Shown here one piece after another: positions 17,357 to 25,712 of a stretch of DNA of 64,000 bases. Source of the DNA: Clostridia bacterium. Its GTDB lineage: Bacteria; Bacillota; Clostridia; Christensenellales; CAG-138. The first letter of the stretch is position 1; every line of letters starts with the position of its first letter. The notes under the pieces were generated by a model. It searched no databases, had not been told where the DNA came from, and saw only the letters and a list, made by a program, of their open reading frames with translations. Both the position numbers and the translations under genes were made by a program. The DNA is taken from contig JAFXSG010000008.1 of assembly GCA_017525875.1 (NCBI GenBank), positions 1 through 64,000 on the forward strand. Reading direction: 5' to 3'.

Positions 17357-17848
17357 TCAGTATTTTGCGATGATGTCGCGAACGATGTTGGGGGTCATTC
17401 TGCCGTGGACATCGTCGTCGATCATGATGACGGGGGCAAGACCGCAGCAGCCGAGGCAGCGGGTGGGTTCGAGAGTGAACTTGCCGTCCGGAGTGGTGTG
17501 GCCGGGCTCGACGTCGAGAACCCTGGCGAGTTCATCGAGAACCTTCTGAGCACCCTTGACGTAGCAGGCGGTGCCGAGGCAGACACGAACGAGGTGTTCG
17601 CCGACGGGTTCAAGGTTGAACATTGAGTAGAAGGTCGAAACACCGTAGATTTCCTCGAGCGAACGGCCGAGGCCCTCTGCTACCATGGTCTGAACCTCGA
17701 TGGGCAGATAGCCGTAGATGTTCTGCGCGGCCTGAAGCACGGGCATCGTGGCGCCTTCCTTGCCCTTCCACTGGGCAATTATCGCCTGAAGCTGAGCTTC
17801 CTGCTCAGGGGTGCCCTTGAAGGGGATGGTCGTTGTTTGTTTAGCCAT
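17357..17848 (-). CDS. hydC: NuoE-like [2Fe-2S] subunit of the hydrogenase
   Basis: A 163-residue subunit of the NADH-linked hydrogenase. It has the NuoE plan: an N-terminal helical part (VLQAAQNIYGYLPIEVQ, YGVSTFYSMF) and a thioredoxin-like [2Fe-2S] domain. The four cysteines lie in VCLGTACYVKGA and TRCLGCCGLAP. It passes electrons between HydB and the rest of the complex. The ATG at 17848 is chosen because AGGAGG lies 6 nt upstream; an in-frame upstream extension to 17938 has no homology. It is the first gene of the ten-gene operon and directly follows its promoter. Confidence 0.92.
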   Translation of the reverse strand: MAKQTTTIPFKGTPEQEAQLQAIIAQWKGKEGATMPVLQAAQNIYGYLPIEVQTMVAEGLGRSLEEIYGVSTFYSMFNLEPVGEHLVRVCLGTACYVKGAQKVLDELARVLDVEPGHTTPDGKFTLEPTRCLGCCGLAPVIMIDDDVHGRMTPNIVRDIIAKY

Positions 17849-17944
17849 GCTGATCCTCCTTGTTCCGCATAAGCGGGATTGTAGAAAAATTGACTTCTCG
17901 GCAGGGCATACGCCAAAAGGGCCTACTTGCCCCACCATAAATGG

Positions 17945-17950
17945 ATTATA
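17945..17950 (-). promoter_or_regulatory. Extended -10 promoter of the hydrogenase operon
   Basis: Minus strand TGTTATAAT (TGn plus consensus TATAAT). No good -35 at 16-18 nt. The start of transcription would be near 17938, leaving a leader of about 90 nt before hydC. No clear Rex-like operator was found. Confidence 0.6.
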
Positions 17951-18095
17951 ACATAGTTTTCGTTCAATATCTACCTTTCGGGACTCTCAATCATTGTATA
18001 TTTATCGTTTTTACGATATATTCGCAGAGCAAAAAAGCATGTGATATCATACTGTTTTGCTATGAAATGAGCGTCCGGCCGGTCGGTCGTCCGCG

Positions 18096-19331
18096 TCAGC
18101 GCGCAAGCTCACGGAACATCAGGCAGGCGGTCTCTATGAGCTCATCCGGAAAATCATACCCCGCCGTGTGAAGCGGCGCGTGAGACTCTCCGCTTCCTAT
18201 ATAGAACAGCGCTCCGCGAGTGAGCTTGGTATAGCGGCCGAAATCCTCCGAGCTTCTGAACGGCTCGTCCCACTTTGCGGCCTCAAGGCCGAGCCTTGCC
18301 GCCGCATCACGCACCTTCCCGGCGCAGCCGTCGTCGTTGCGGGTCTCCGGGAACGGATCGCGCTCCTCACGGGCAAACGCGAGCCCGTGTTCCTCGGCGA
18401 GCAGTTTGGCCCTGTCCGAAAGCAGCGCGGTGAGCAGATCGAGCCTGCGCTCATCCTGCGCGCGGACGGTCAGCATCAGCCTGCCGAAGCCCGCCGAAGT
18501 GCCGAAGGCTTCCGTGCCGCCTTTTTCGCTGCTGCCGATCTCGCAGCCGATCACCGTGCACATAACTATTCCGTTCGGGCTCATCGCAAAACCGGGCGTT
18601 CCGGTCTCCGACTCCCGGCCGCAATGTTCCGCGCCGTCCTTCGCGGCGATCCTGACGAGGAGTGGGATCTCGCCGATGAGCGAAGCGAGGGCAAACGCCG
18701 GGTTCCTGCCGTTTTCCGGCTGGGAAGCATGGGAGTTCACACCCGTCAGCTTGAGCACGAGCCCCGTCGACGCGCACGCGGCAGTGCCGTTATGCACCGC
18801 TACGGAGCGGAGCGGGAAGCCGGGCATATTGTGATAGGCGTAGATCTCGTCGATCTTCTCGATCTCGATCAGCTTTTCGCATTCCGCCGCGCCGACGCCG
18901 TTCTCCTCCGCGTGCTGAAACAGGAAGAAAACGTCGTTTTCGCAGCCATGGCAATCGATGAAAAGCGCGAACGCGGCAAGGCCGGCGCTGTGTCCGTCGT
19001 GACCGCATTTATGGGAAACGCCCCGGCGGAGAGATGAGTACGCAAGCGAATAGCCTTCGTCTATGGGAAGCGCGTCCATATCCGCGCGGAAAGCGATGCG
19101 CCTCTTCCCCGCCCCGGTCCCGTTCCTGTATGCGGCGTAGAACCACGCGCCCATCTCGCAGATCTCGAGCGAGGTATTCCCGCGCAGGAACTCGATCAAC
19201 ATGCGCCTCGTATTGCTCTCTTTGCAGGAAAGCTCCGCGTTTTCATGCAGTTTGTGACGGAGCTCGACGGTTTTTTCGATGATATCCGGATCGATCCTTT
19301 GGGGATCCCGTGAAAATGTGCTGGCGTCCAC
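18096..19331 (-). CDS. M20 family amidohydrolase
   Basis: A 411-residue zinc-dependent amidohydrolase/peptidase (AbgB/HipO-like) that removes acyl groups from amino acids or small peptides. Metal-binding and catalytic motifs are RADMDALPIDEG, SHKCGHDGHSAGLAAFA, QHAEENGVGAAE and AYHNMPGFPLRS, with the last metal site near ESHAPLHTAGYDFPD. The start is a GTG, supported by AAGGAGATATCA directly upstream; no better ATG is present. It is a single gene, upstream of and on the same strand as the hydrogenase operon, separated from it by an independent promoter. There is no signal peptide, so it acts in the cytoplasm. Substrate is unknown. Confidence 0.88.
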   Translation of the reverse strand: MDASTFSRDPQRIDPDIIEKTVELRHKLHENAELSCKESNTRRMLIEFLRGNTSLEICEMGAWFYAAYRNGTGAGKRRIAFRADMDALPIDEGYSLAYSSLRRGVSHKCGHDGHSAGLAAFALFIDCHGCENDVFFLFQHAEENGVGAAECEKLIEIEKIDEIYAYHNMPGFPLRSVAVHNGTAACASTGLVLKLTGVNSHASQPENGRNPAFALASLIGEIPLLVRIAAKDGAEHCGRESETGTPGFAMSPNGIVMCTVIGCEIGSSEKGGTEAFGTSAGFGRLMLTVRAQDERRLDLLTALLSDRAKLLAEEHGLAFAREERDPFPETRNDDGCAGKVRDAAARLGLEAAKWDEPFRSSEDFGRYTKLTRGALFYIGSGESHAPLHTAGYDFPDELIETACLMFRELAR

Positions 19332-19504
19332 TGATATCTCCTTTCAGGCGCTGCCGCCCGTTTTCTGTTTCAATTATACTCTTGCTTTGATACGGTGTAA
19401 AGTGAAAGAGCGCGATCCGGAGCTTCCTTTTCCCGGCTGTGCAGGCTGATTTTTCCGTTTTCTGTACGCATTTCCGATTTCACCGGTAAAGTATCGTCAC
19501 CGGA

Positions 19505-19533
19505 TTGAAACCGGGCTATGATTGTGATATAAT
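19505..19533 (+). promoter_or_regulatory. Promoter of the cohesin-redoxin-pth operon
   Basis: TTGAAA-N17-TATAAT with a TGn extension (TGATATAAT). The leader is about 70 nt. Confidence 0.85.
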
Positions 19534-19612
19534 GTATTTTAGGTATATGCGGGCGTACGGCGTCCCGCTGCCGATCAATGAACGTACACACTATCCATAA
19601 GGAGTATTTCAG

Positions 19613-20581
19613 ATGAAACGACTGTTTTCCCTTTTCGCCGCGCTCGTTGTCGCGGCAGCGCTCGTCCTTTCCCCGGCCGTGCACGCAGAACAGGGCGGTA
19701 TCTTCACACTGTCCGACGCGAGCAATATCTCCCCCGGCCAGACCTTTGACGTCACGCTTTCCATTTCCGGCGACTATGCAGTTCACGGAATGAACCTTTC
19801 CATTGAATACGACCCCACCGCGCTCGTGCTCGAAAGCTGCACTAACGGCGATTTTCTGGCGAGCCTTTCGAGCCAGGGTCAGTTCTACGTGCTCGACGCG
19901 ACCACCCTGGCGAATGCCGGCATGGTCAAACTGGCCGTCATCTGCCCGGTGAACCCGGTCTCCGGTTCGGGCGAGCTGTTCACCATGCATTTCCGCCTCA
20001 AGGACGGAGTGACCGTAAATCAGCAGGTCATCATGGTCGTTCACGAGTTCATCCTGCTTCCCGTAGGCAGCACCGAAAAGACCAACGTCCCGTTCACGAC
20101 CGATAACTCCATCATCACCGTCACCGGCGGCAGCACTCCGGAAGGCGGCTACAACGAGGGCGGTTCCGGCATCGGCGACAATATCTCCGACTCTCCCGAG
20201 TACCCGACCCGCGAGCCCGACGATCCCGATGCGAACGTGACTCCCGCTGTCGACATCACTCCGGAGCCTGACTACCACGCTACCGCCGCTCCCCAGTCCG
20301 CCGCTCCGTTCGACACCGTCGAACCCGCGCAGACCGGCGAGCCCGAGCCCGGTGAGACCGACGCTGCCGACACCGAAGCCCCGGACGGCACCGCCGAAGT
20401 GTCCGAGACCGACGACGCAAAGCCCACCGCAGAACCCGACAAAGCAGAGAACGTCACCGAAGAGCCGGACGATCCCGGTCGGAACGGCAAAAAGAACCTT
20501 GTCCTTCCCATCGTGATCGGCGCAGTTGTCTTGCTCGGCGCGGCGGCAGCTGTTCTCTTCGCCCGCGGCAGGAAGAAATAA
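19613..20581 (+). CDS. Membrane-anchored single-cohesin surface protein
   Basis: A 322-residue surface protein. It begins with a signal peptide (LFAALVVAAALVLSPAVHA). A cohesin-type domain follows at about 28-175, showing ISPGQTFDVTLSISG, MNLSIEYDPTALVLESC, GMVKLAVICP and GELFTMHFRLKDG; these match the beta strands of type I cohesins. Next is a long linker rich in Pro, Glu, Asp and Thr (about 180-295). A C-terminal membrane helix (LVLPIVIGAVVLLGAAAAVLF) ends in a basic tail RGRKK, with no LPXTG sortase motif. Cohesins bind dockerins, and five dockerin proteins occur in this window, one of them in the next gene. It is therefore probably the surface anchor for those proteins. AAGGAG precedes the ATG by 8 nt. 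The fold call is from pattern, not a search. Confidence 0.8.
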   Translation: MKRLFSLFAALVVAAALVLSPAVHAEQGGIFTLSDASNISPGQTFDVTLSISGDYAVHGMNLSIEYDPTALVLESCTNGDFLASLSSQGQFYVLDATTLANAGMVKLAVICPVNPVSGSGELFTMHFRLKDGVTVNQQVIMVVHEFILLPVGSTEKTNVPFTTDNSIITVTGGSTPEGGYNEGGSGIGDNISDSPEYPTREPDDPDANVTPAVDITPEPDYHATAAPQSAAPFDTVEPAQTGEPEPGETDAADTEAPDGTAEVSETDDAKPTAEPDKAENVTEEPDDPGRNGKKNLVLPIVIGAVVLLGAAAAVLFARGRKK

Positions 20582-20672
20582 GCCCTGCCGATCCGTCGTT
20601 TTGCTGCAGTTTACGTCTGCCGCTCGAACGGTGCAATACTTCACGCGAGCTGCACCCAAAGGAGGGAGCCTA

Positions 20673-21638
20673 ATGAAAATGCAGAATACCCGACCCGTCC
20701 GGAGCAGGTTCCGGGCAGGGTTCACAGCGATCATATTAGCCGCGGCAATGCTGCTCACGGTCTTTTCGCCGATCACAGCCTCCGTTTTCGATGAGGCCGG
20801 CGCGAAGAACGCCGTCGGGCAGGATATCTCCGCCTTCAGCACCACCGATATTCACGGCAATGCCGTGAACGGCAGCGTGCTTTCGGATGCGAATCTTATC
20901 GTTATCCATTATTTTGCGCTCTGGAGCCCCGACTGCGTCCGCGAGATGGACTATATGCAGGATGCAATGGAGGAGTTTGAAAGCAGCGGACTGCTCGTTC
21001 TCGGACTTCTTCACGAGGACTCCGCGAGCACGCCCGAAGCCTGCGCCGCCTTTATGGAGGAGAACGATTACACCTATACCGTGCTCCGCCAGGACAGCGT
21101 GCTTTCCGCAATGGTTTCGGAATACCCGATGATACCGCAGACCTTCATCGTGTATCCCAACGGCATCGTTGCCGATCATTTTCCCGGCAGCTTTGAGAGC
21201 TATTCCCAGCTTGAGGAGCTCATCTCTTCGCTGATCGGCAGCTTTATCCCCAACCACACCGTGCGCTTTTACGACGGGCTGACCTACCGCCTGATACTGC
21301 GCGTTTCCGTCCCTCACGGGCATGACGCCGAGCCGCCCGAGCCGCCCTATCATCCCGGCTACGTTTTTGCAGGCTGGGTCGGAGATTATCATAACGTTAC
21401 CGAAAACAGGGACATTAAAGGCGTTTACACCATCGACCCGGATTACTACCAGCCCGGCGACGTCGATATGGACGGCAGGCTCACGATATCCGACGCGGTC
21501 ATGGTGATGCGCTATACGATGGGCATCTATTACTCAGACGGCGTTCTGATGTTCGGCGACGCTGACGGCAACGGAACGATAGACGTCGCGGATGCGCTTT
21601 TGATCATGCGCGCAGCGCTTGGTCTTTCCGGCGTCTGA
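20673..21638 (+). CDS. Secreted redoxin (TlpA/AhpC-like) with bacterial repeat and dockerin
   Basis: A 321-residue secreted protein. It has a signal peptide (AGFTAIILAAAMLLTVFSPI) and a thioredoxin-like redoxin domain at about 45-190, including IPQTFIVYPNGIVADHFPG. A Listeria/Bacteroides-type repeat follows (HTVRFYDG...YVFAGWVGDY, about 195-255). A C-terminal dockerin has two calcium loops (GDVDMDGRLTISDAVMVMR and GDADGNGTIDVADALLIMR). The active-site motif is W84-S-P-D-C88: the first cysteine of WCxxC is serine, so ordinary disulfide chemistry is unlikely. The ATG at 20673 is chosen because AGGAGG lies 8 nt before it; a longer upstream frame has no signal. It lies directly after the cohesin gene and is probably its partner. 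Confidence 0.85.
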   Translation: MKMQNTRPVRSRFRAGFTAIILAAAMLLTVFSPITASVFDEAGAKNAVGQDISAFSTTDIHGNAVNGSVLSDANLIVIHYFALWSPDCVREMDYMQDAMEEFESSGLLVLGLLHEDSASTPEACAAFMEENDYTYTVLRQDSVLSAMVSEYPMIPQTFIVYPNGIVADHFPGSFESYSQLEELISSLIGSFIPNHTVRFYDGLTYRLILRVSVPHGHDAEPPEPPYHPGYVFAGWVGDYHNVTENRDIKGVYTIDPDYYQPGDVDMDGRLTISDAVMVMRYTMGIYYSDGVLMFGDADGNGTIDVADALLIMRAALGLSGV

Positions 21639-21666
21639 CCGGCATTATTGAGATCCGGAGCTTAGA

Positions 21667-23532
21667 ATGTTTGTTATCGTCGGGCTCGGCAATCCGGGCC
21701 GAGAATATGAAAAAACGAGGCATAATGCGGGTTTCATGACGCTTGACGCGATCGCCGATAAGCTCGGCGTTTCCGTCACGCGCAAGGGCTTTCGCTCCGT
21801 TTACGGCGAATGCCGTGTCGGTTCGGAGCGCGTAGTGCTCGCAAAGCCCGAGACCTTTATGAACAATTCCGGCTTTGCCGTATCCGACCTTTTGAACTGG
21901 TACAAGCCGGATCACGATCATCTGCTCGTTATCTATGACGACATCGACCTGCCCTGCGGCGGCATCCGCATCCGCTCAAACGGCTCCGCGGGCACCCATA
22001 ACGGGATGCGCTCCATAGACGAACAGCTTGGGTTTGAGGACTTCCCGCGAATCCGCATCGGCATCGGGAAGCCCGAACACGGGCTTATCGACCACGTGCT
22101 CGGCGTTCCCTGCGAAGAGGACGCGAAGAAGCTGCGTGAAGCGTTCTCCGCCGCGGCGGAAGCGGCGCTGATGATCGTTCGCGGCAGGATCGACGAGGCG
22201 CAGACCAAATTCAACTATAAGCCTCCGAAGAAGGAAAAGCCCCGGAAGAACGGTCATGAAAAGCACGATCCGCTGTGCTGCCGCCCGTCCGAAGACGTTT
22301 CCCTTCTCGGCAGCGGCGCGGAGCTGTTTTATAAGAACAAAGAACTTCTGCCCACAAAAGAAGCGCTTGGCGCACTGCCCTATTCCATGGCGGACGTACT
22401 GGGCGCGGAGGCAAGGCTCGCGCGGTTCGCTCCGCTTATCGCGCGGCTTTTCCCGGAGACGGCTGAAAACGGGGGCGTTATCGAATCGCCCCTCGTCGAA
22501 ACGCCGACGCTTTTAAAAGCGCTCGTTTCCCATTCCGGGGCCGGCAAAAACGCGCAGCCCGGCAGGCTTTTCATCAAGCTCGATTCGCTGCTCGCGGTCG
22601 CAGGCTCCGTCAAGGCGCGCGGCGGTATCTACGAGGTGCTCAAGCACACCGAAACGCTCGCCATTGAAAACGGGCTCCTTAAGCCCGGCGACGATTATTC
22701 AAAGCTTGCGGACTGCCGCGATTTTTTCTCGGACTACACCATACAGGTCGGCTCCACGGGCAATCTCGGACTCAGCATCGGCATCTCCGGCGCGGCGATC
22801 GGCTATAAAACGATCGTGCACATGAGCGCGGACGCGAAGCAATGGAAGAAGGACCTGCTGCGCAGCAAGGGTGTGACCGTGATCGAATATGCCTCCGATT
22901 ATTCCGAGGCGGTGAAGCAGGGCCGCGCGCTTTCGGGCGCCGATCCGAAGAGCTATTTTGTGGACGACGAGAACTCGCTCGACCTGTTCATGGGTTACGC
23001 GGTCGCCGCGCTGAGGCTTGACCGCACGCTGCGCGAGCGCGGCATCGTTATCGATGAGCGGCACCCGCTCTGCTGCTATCTCCCCTGCGGGGTCGGCGGC
23101 GCGCCGGGCGGCATCACTTTCGGGCTCAAGCTGCTGTACGGCGACAACGCGCACTGCTATTTTGTTGAACCCGTCAACGCGCCGTGCATGCTTGCGGCGC
23201 TTACCAAGGGCGAATGCGTGCATATTTCAGAGCTCGGTCTCTCCGGCAAGACGGACGCGGACGGGCTCGCGGTCGGCGCGGCGTCCAAGCTCGTTTACAG
23301 CACCTGCCGCCATCTTATAAGCGGCGAGTTCACAGTGGACGACAGCAGGCTGACGCCGTTCGTTCGGATCGTTCACAGCACGGAGCACTTGTTTATCGAA
23401 CCATCCGCGGCAGCATCGCTTGCGGGCTATATCGGCCTTATAGCGAACGGTGCGCCGAAGGACGCCGTGCATATCCTATGGGCTACGGGCGGCGGGCTCG
23501 TCCCGGAGGAAGAGCGCAGGCGCTATATCTGA
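21667..23532 (+). CDS. Fusion of peptidyl-tRNA hydrolase and D-serine ammonia-lyase
   Basis: A 621-residue two-enzyme protein. Residues 1-187 are a complete Pth: GLGNPGREYEKTRHNAGF (catalytic His and Asn), KPETFMNNSG, IYDDIDLPCG (catalytic Asp) and GTHNGMRSI. Pth cleaves peptidyl-tRNA. After a basic linker (PPKKEKPRKNG, about 190-202) comes a nearly complete D-serine dehydratase (DsdA). Its motifs are the PLP lysine Lys316 in AGSVKARGGIYEVL, VGSTGNLGLSIGISG, VHMSADAKQWKK, LPCGVGGAPGG and LWATGGGLVPEEE. DsdA deaminates D-serine to pyruvate and ammonia. There is no stop or frameshift between the parts, and I found no internal start with a ribosome binding site in the DsdA frame. About 20 N-terminal residues of DsdA are missing compared with the E. 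coli enzyme. Pth normally occurs alone; this pairing is unusual. Confidence 0.88.
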   Translation: MFVIVGLGNPGREYEKTRHNAGFMTLDAIADKLGVSVTRKGFRSVYGECRVGSERVVLAKPETFMNNSGFAVSDLLNWYKPDHDHLLVIYDDIDLPCGGIRIRSNGSAGTHNGMRSIDEQLGFEDFPRIRIGIGKPEHGLIDHVLGVPCEEDAKKLREAFSAAAEAALMIVRGRIDEAQTKFNYKPPKKEKPRKNGHEKHDPLCCRPSEDVSLLGSGAELFYKNKELLPTKEALGALPYSMADVLGAEARLARFAPLIARLFPETAENGGVIESPLVETPTLLKALVSHSGAGKNAQPGRLFIKLDSLLAVAGSVKARGGIYEVLKHTETLAIENGLLKPGDDYSKLADCRDFFSDYTIQVGSTGNLGLSIGISGAAIGYKTIVHMSADAKQWKKDLLRSKGVTVIEYASDYSEAVKQGRALSGADPKSYFVDDENSLDLFMGYAVAALRLDRTLRERGIVIDERHPLCCYLPCGVGGAPGGITFGLKLLYGDNAHCYFVEPVNAPCMLAALTKGECVHISELGLSGKTDADGLAVGAASKLVYSTCRHLISGEFTVDDSRLTPFVRIVHSTEHLFIEPSAAASLAGYIGLIANGAPKDAVHILWATGGGLVPEEERRRYI

Positions 23533-23589
23533 ACCGGATCCCGGCAATATCTCATATTACATAACAGGACCATAACAGGGGGAATAATC

Positions 23590-24933
23590 ATGTCAAAGTA
23601 TTTCGGCACCGACGGTTTTCGCGGCGACGCGAACGTCAATCTGAACGTTGAGCATGCGTATAAGATCGGCCGTTTCCTCGGCTATTACTACGGGCGTGAA
23701 CACCGCGCGAGCATCGTTATCGGCAAGGACACGCGGCGCAGCGGCTATATGTTCGAATGCGCGCTGACGGCGGGCCTTACCGCGAGCGGCGCGGACGTGT
23801 ACCTTATGCACGTCACCACCACTCCGAGCGTGAGCTACATCACCAGGATGGACGATTTCGACTGCGGCATCATGATCAGCGCGAGCCACAATCCTTACCA
23901 CGACAACGGCATCAAGCTGCTGAACACGAACGGCGAGAAGATGGAGCAGTACGTTATCGACGAAGTTGAGAAATACCTTGACGACAACGGTCCGGATATC
24001 CCCTTCGCTACGGGCGATATGATCGGCAAAGCCATCGACTATTCCGCCGGGCGCAACCGCTATATCGGCTACCTGATCAGCCTTGCGACCCACTCCTACA
24101 AGGGCGTGCGCGTCGGCCTCGACTGCGCTAACGGCAGCACCTGGATGATGGCGAAGAACATCTTCGAAACGCTCGGCGCCGAGGTCAGCGTGACCGGCAA
24201 TACCCCGAACGGCCTCAACATCAACGACGGCGTTGGCTCCACCCATATAGAGAACCTGCGCCGCCTCGTCATCGGCAGCAAGCTGGATATCGGCTTTGCC
24301 TTCGACGGCGACGCGGACCGCTGCATCGCGGTGGACGAGGAGGGCCGCATAATCGACGGCGACCTCATCCTGTATATTTACGGAAAATACATGAAGGACC
24401 GCGACAAGCTGGCGAACAATACGGTCGTGACGACGGTCATGTCCAACTTCGGCCTGTATAAGGCGTTCGACCGGGTCGGCATCAACTACGAGCAGACCGA
24501 CGTGGGCGACAAATACGTTTACGAATGCATGCGCAAAAACGGGCATCTGATCGGCGGTGAGCAGAGCGGACACATCATCTTCAGCAAATACGCGGCGACC
24601 GGCGACGGGCTCCTGACCGCGATCAAGCTGATGCAGGCGATGCTGGCGCAGAAGCAGCCCCTTTCCGTGCTTGCCGCTCCGGTCAGGATCTACCCGCAGA
24701 TCCTCAGGAATATCCGCGTTGCCGACAAGGACGCGGTGCTCAAAAACGAGGCCGTCCTGCGCGCTGACAAGGAGGCGAAGGAGGAGCTCGGCGCGAACGG
24801 CAGGACGCTGCTGCGCAAGAGCGGCACCGAGCCGGTCATCCGCGTTATGGCGGAGGCGCCGACCAACGAAGAAGCGTCAAGAGCCGTGGAACACATTATC
24901 GAAGCGATACGCCGCGAAGGACTTGCGCTTTGA
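23590..24933 (+). CDS. glmM: Phosphoglucosamine mutase
   Basis: A 447-residue mutase that converts glucosamine-6-phosphate to glucosamine-1-phosphate for peptidoglycan precursors. The phosphoserine loop is MISASHNPYHDNGIKL (Ser99). The magnesium loop is FDGDADRCIAVDE, the sugar-binding loop GGEQSGHII, and the phosphate-binding loop LRKSGTEPVIRVMAE. The length is that of standard GlmM. It lies 57 nt after the Pth-DsdA fusion and 18 nt before the GlmU-like acyltransferase, so two consecutive steps of UDP-GlcNAc synthesis are adjacent. AGGGGGAATAATC precedes the ATG. Confidence 0.95.
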   Translation: MSKYFGTDGFRGDANVNLNVEHAYKIGRFLGYYYGREHRASIVIGKDTRRSGYMFECALTAGLTASGADVYLMHVTTTPSVSYITRMDDFDCGIMISASHNPYHDNGIKLLNTNGEKMEQYVIDEVEKYLDDNGPDIPFATGDMIGKAIDYSAGRNRYIGYLISLATHSYKGVRVGLDCANGSTWMMAKNIFETLGAEVSVTGNTPNGLNINDGVGSTHIENLRRLVIGSKLDIGFAFDGDADRCIAVDEEGRIIDGDLILYIYGKYMKDRDKLANNTVVTTVMSNFGLYKAFDRVGINYEQTDVGDKYVYECMRKNGHLIGGEQSGHIIFSKYAATGDGLLTAIKLMQAMLAQKQPLSVLAAPVRIYPQILRNIRVADKDAVLKNEAVLRADKEAKEELGANGRTLLRKSGTEPVIRVMAEAPTNEEASRAVEHIIEAIRREGLAL

Positions 24934-24951
24934 TCTGAAAGGAGAATGAGT

Positions 24952-25644
24952 ATGTACACAAAACAGCAGCTTCTTGAAATGGATATCGAGATCAAAAACC
25001 TTTTCTCGCTCACCCACACCCGCGCGGCGGCGCTGTTCGAGGGGATCAAGTACCCCTGGGAGGCGCTGGCGGGCATCAAAGAGATGATCCTGAAGATCGG
25101 GCCGACGCTGCCCGAGGATGAGTTCGACCACCCGAAGGAGGACGTTTGGATCGCTAAGGACGCTGTCGTTTACCCCACCGCATGGATCAACGGGCCATGC
25201 ATCATCGATCACGGCGCCGAGGTGCGCCACTGCGCATTCATCCGCGGCAGCGCTCTTATCGGGCGGGACTGCGTCGTGGGCAACTCCGTTGAGCTCAAGA
25301 ACGTGATCCTTTTCGACAACGTGCAGACCCCGCATTACAATTACGTGGGCGATTCGATCCTCGGCTACCGTGCGCACATGGGCGCGGGCAGCATCACCTC
25401 GAACGTCAAGAGCGACCGCAGCGACACGGTCGTGCGCGTGGGCGAGACGACGATCGAGACCGGGCTGCGTAAGTTCGGCGCGATGATCGGCGACCAGGCG
25501 GAGATCGGCTGCAACACGGTGCTGAACCCCGGGACGATCGTTGGCCGTGCGAGCACTGTCTACCCCGTTTCCTCCGTCCGCGGGACGGTGCCTGCGTACG
25601 CGATCTATAAGGATGAGGACAATATCGTTTTTAAGATGAAGTAA
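24952..25644 (+). CDS. Left-handed beta-helix acyltransferase, GlmU C-terminal-like
   Basis: A 230-residue protein with hexapeptide repeats of a left-handed beta helix, such as VWIAKDAVVYPTAWI, GRDCVVGNSVELKNVI and IGDQAEIGCNTVLNPG. These resemble the acetyltransferase half of GlmU (GAGSITSNVK, NPGTIVGRASTVYPVSSVRG). The N-terminal pyrophosphorylase half of GlmU is absent; only about 60 helical residues precede the helix. Its neighbour is glmM, so it may acetylate glucosamine-1-phosphate or a related sugar nucleotide. The ATG at 24952 gives 7-nt spacing from AAGGAG; the ATG at 24946 is too close. It is the last gene of the plus-strand run, followed by a terminator. Confidence 0.82.
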   Translation: MYTKQQLLEMDIEIKNLFSLTHTRAAALFEGIKYPWEALAGIKEMILKIGPTLPEDEFDHPKEDVWIAKDAVVYPTAWINGPCIIDHGAEVRHCAFIRGSALIGRDCVVGNSVELKNVILFDNVQTPHYNYVGDSILGYRAHMGAGSITSNVKSDRSDTVVRVGETTIETGLRKFGAMIGDQAEIGCNTVLNPGTIVGRASTVYPVSSVRGTVPAYAIYKDEDNIVFKMK

Positions 25645-25670
25645 CTTCACTGTAAACCATCAGAGCGCAA

Positions 25671-25704
25671 AAAAGCCGCTTCCCTTGCGGAAAGCGGCTT
25701 TTGT
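25671..25704. terminator. Bidirectional terminator between the GlmU-like gene and rplT
   Basis: Stem AAGCCGCTT / AAGCGGCTT with T-rich flank TTGTTTTG on the plus side and TTTTTTGCG on the minus side. It serves converging transcripts. Confidence 0.85.
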
Positions 25705-25712
25705 TTTGCTTT

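Noticed and set aside
17945-17967. A TTGAAC box 11 nt upstream of TATAAT for the hydrogenase operon
   Set aside because: The spacing is far too short for a -35; the TGn extension is the better explanation.
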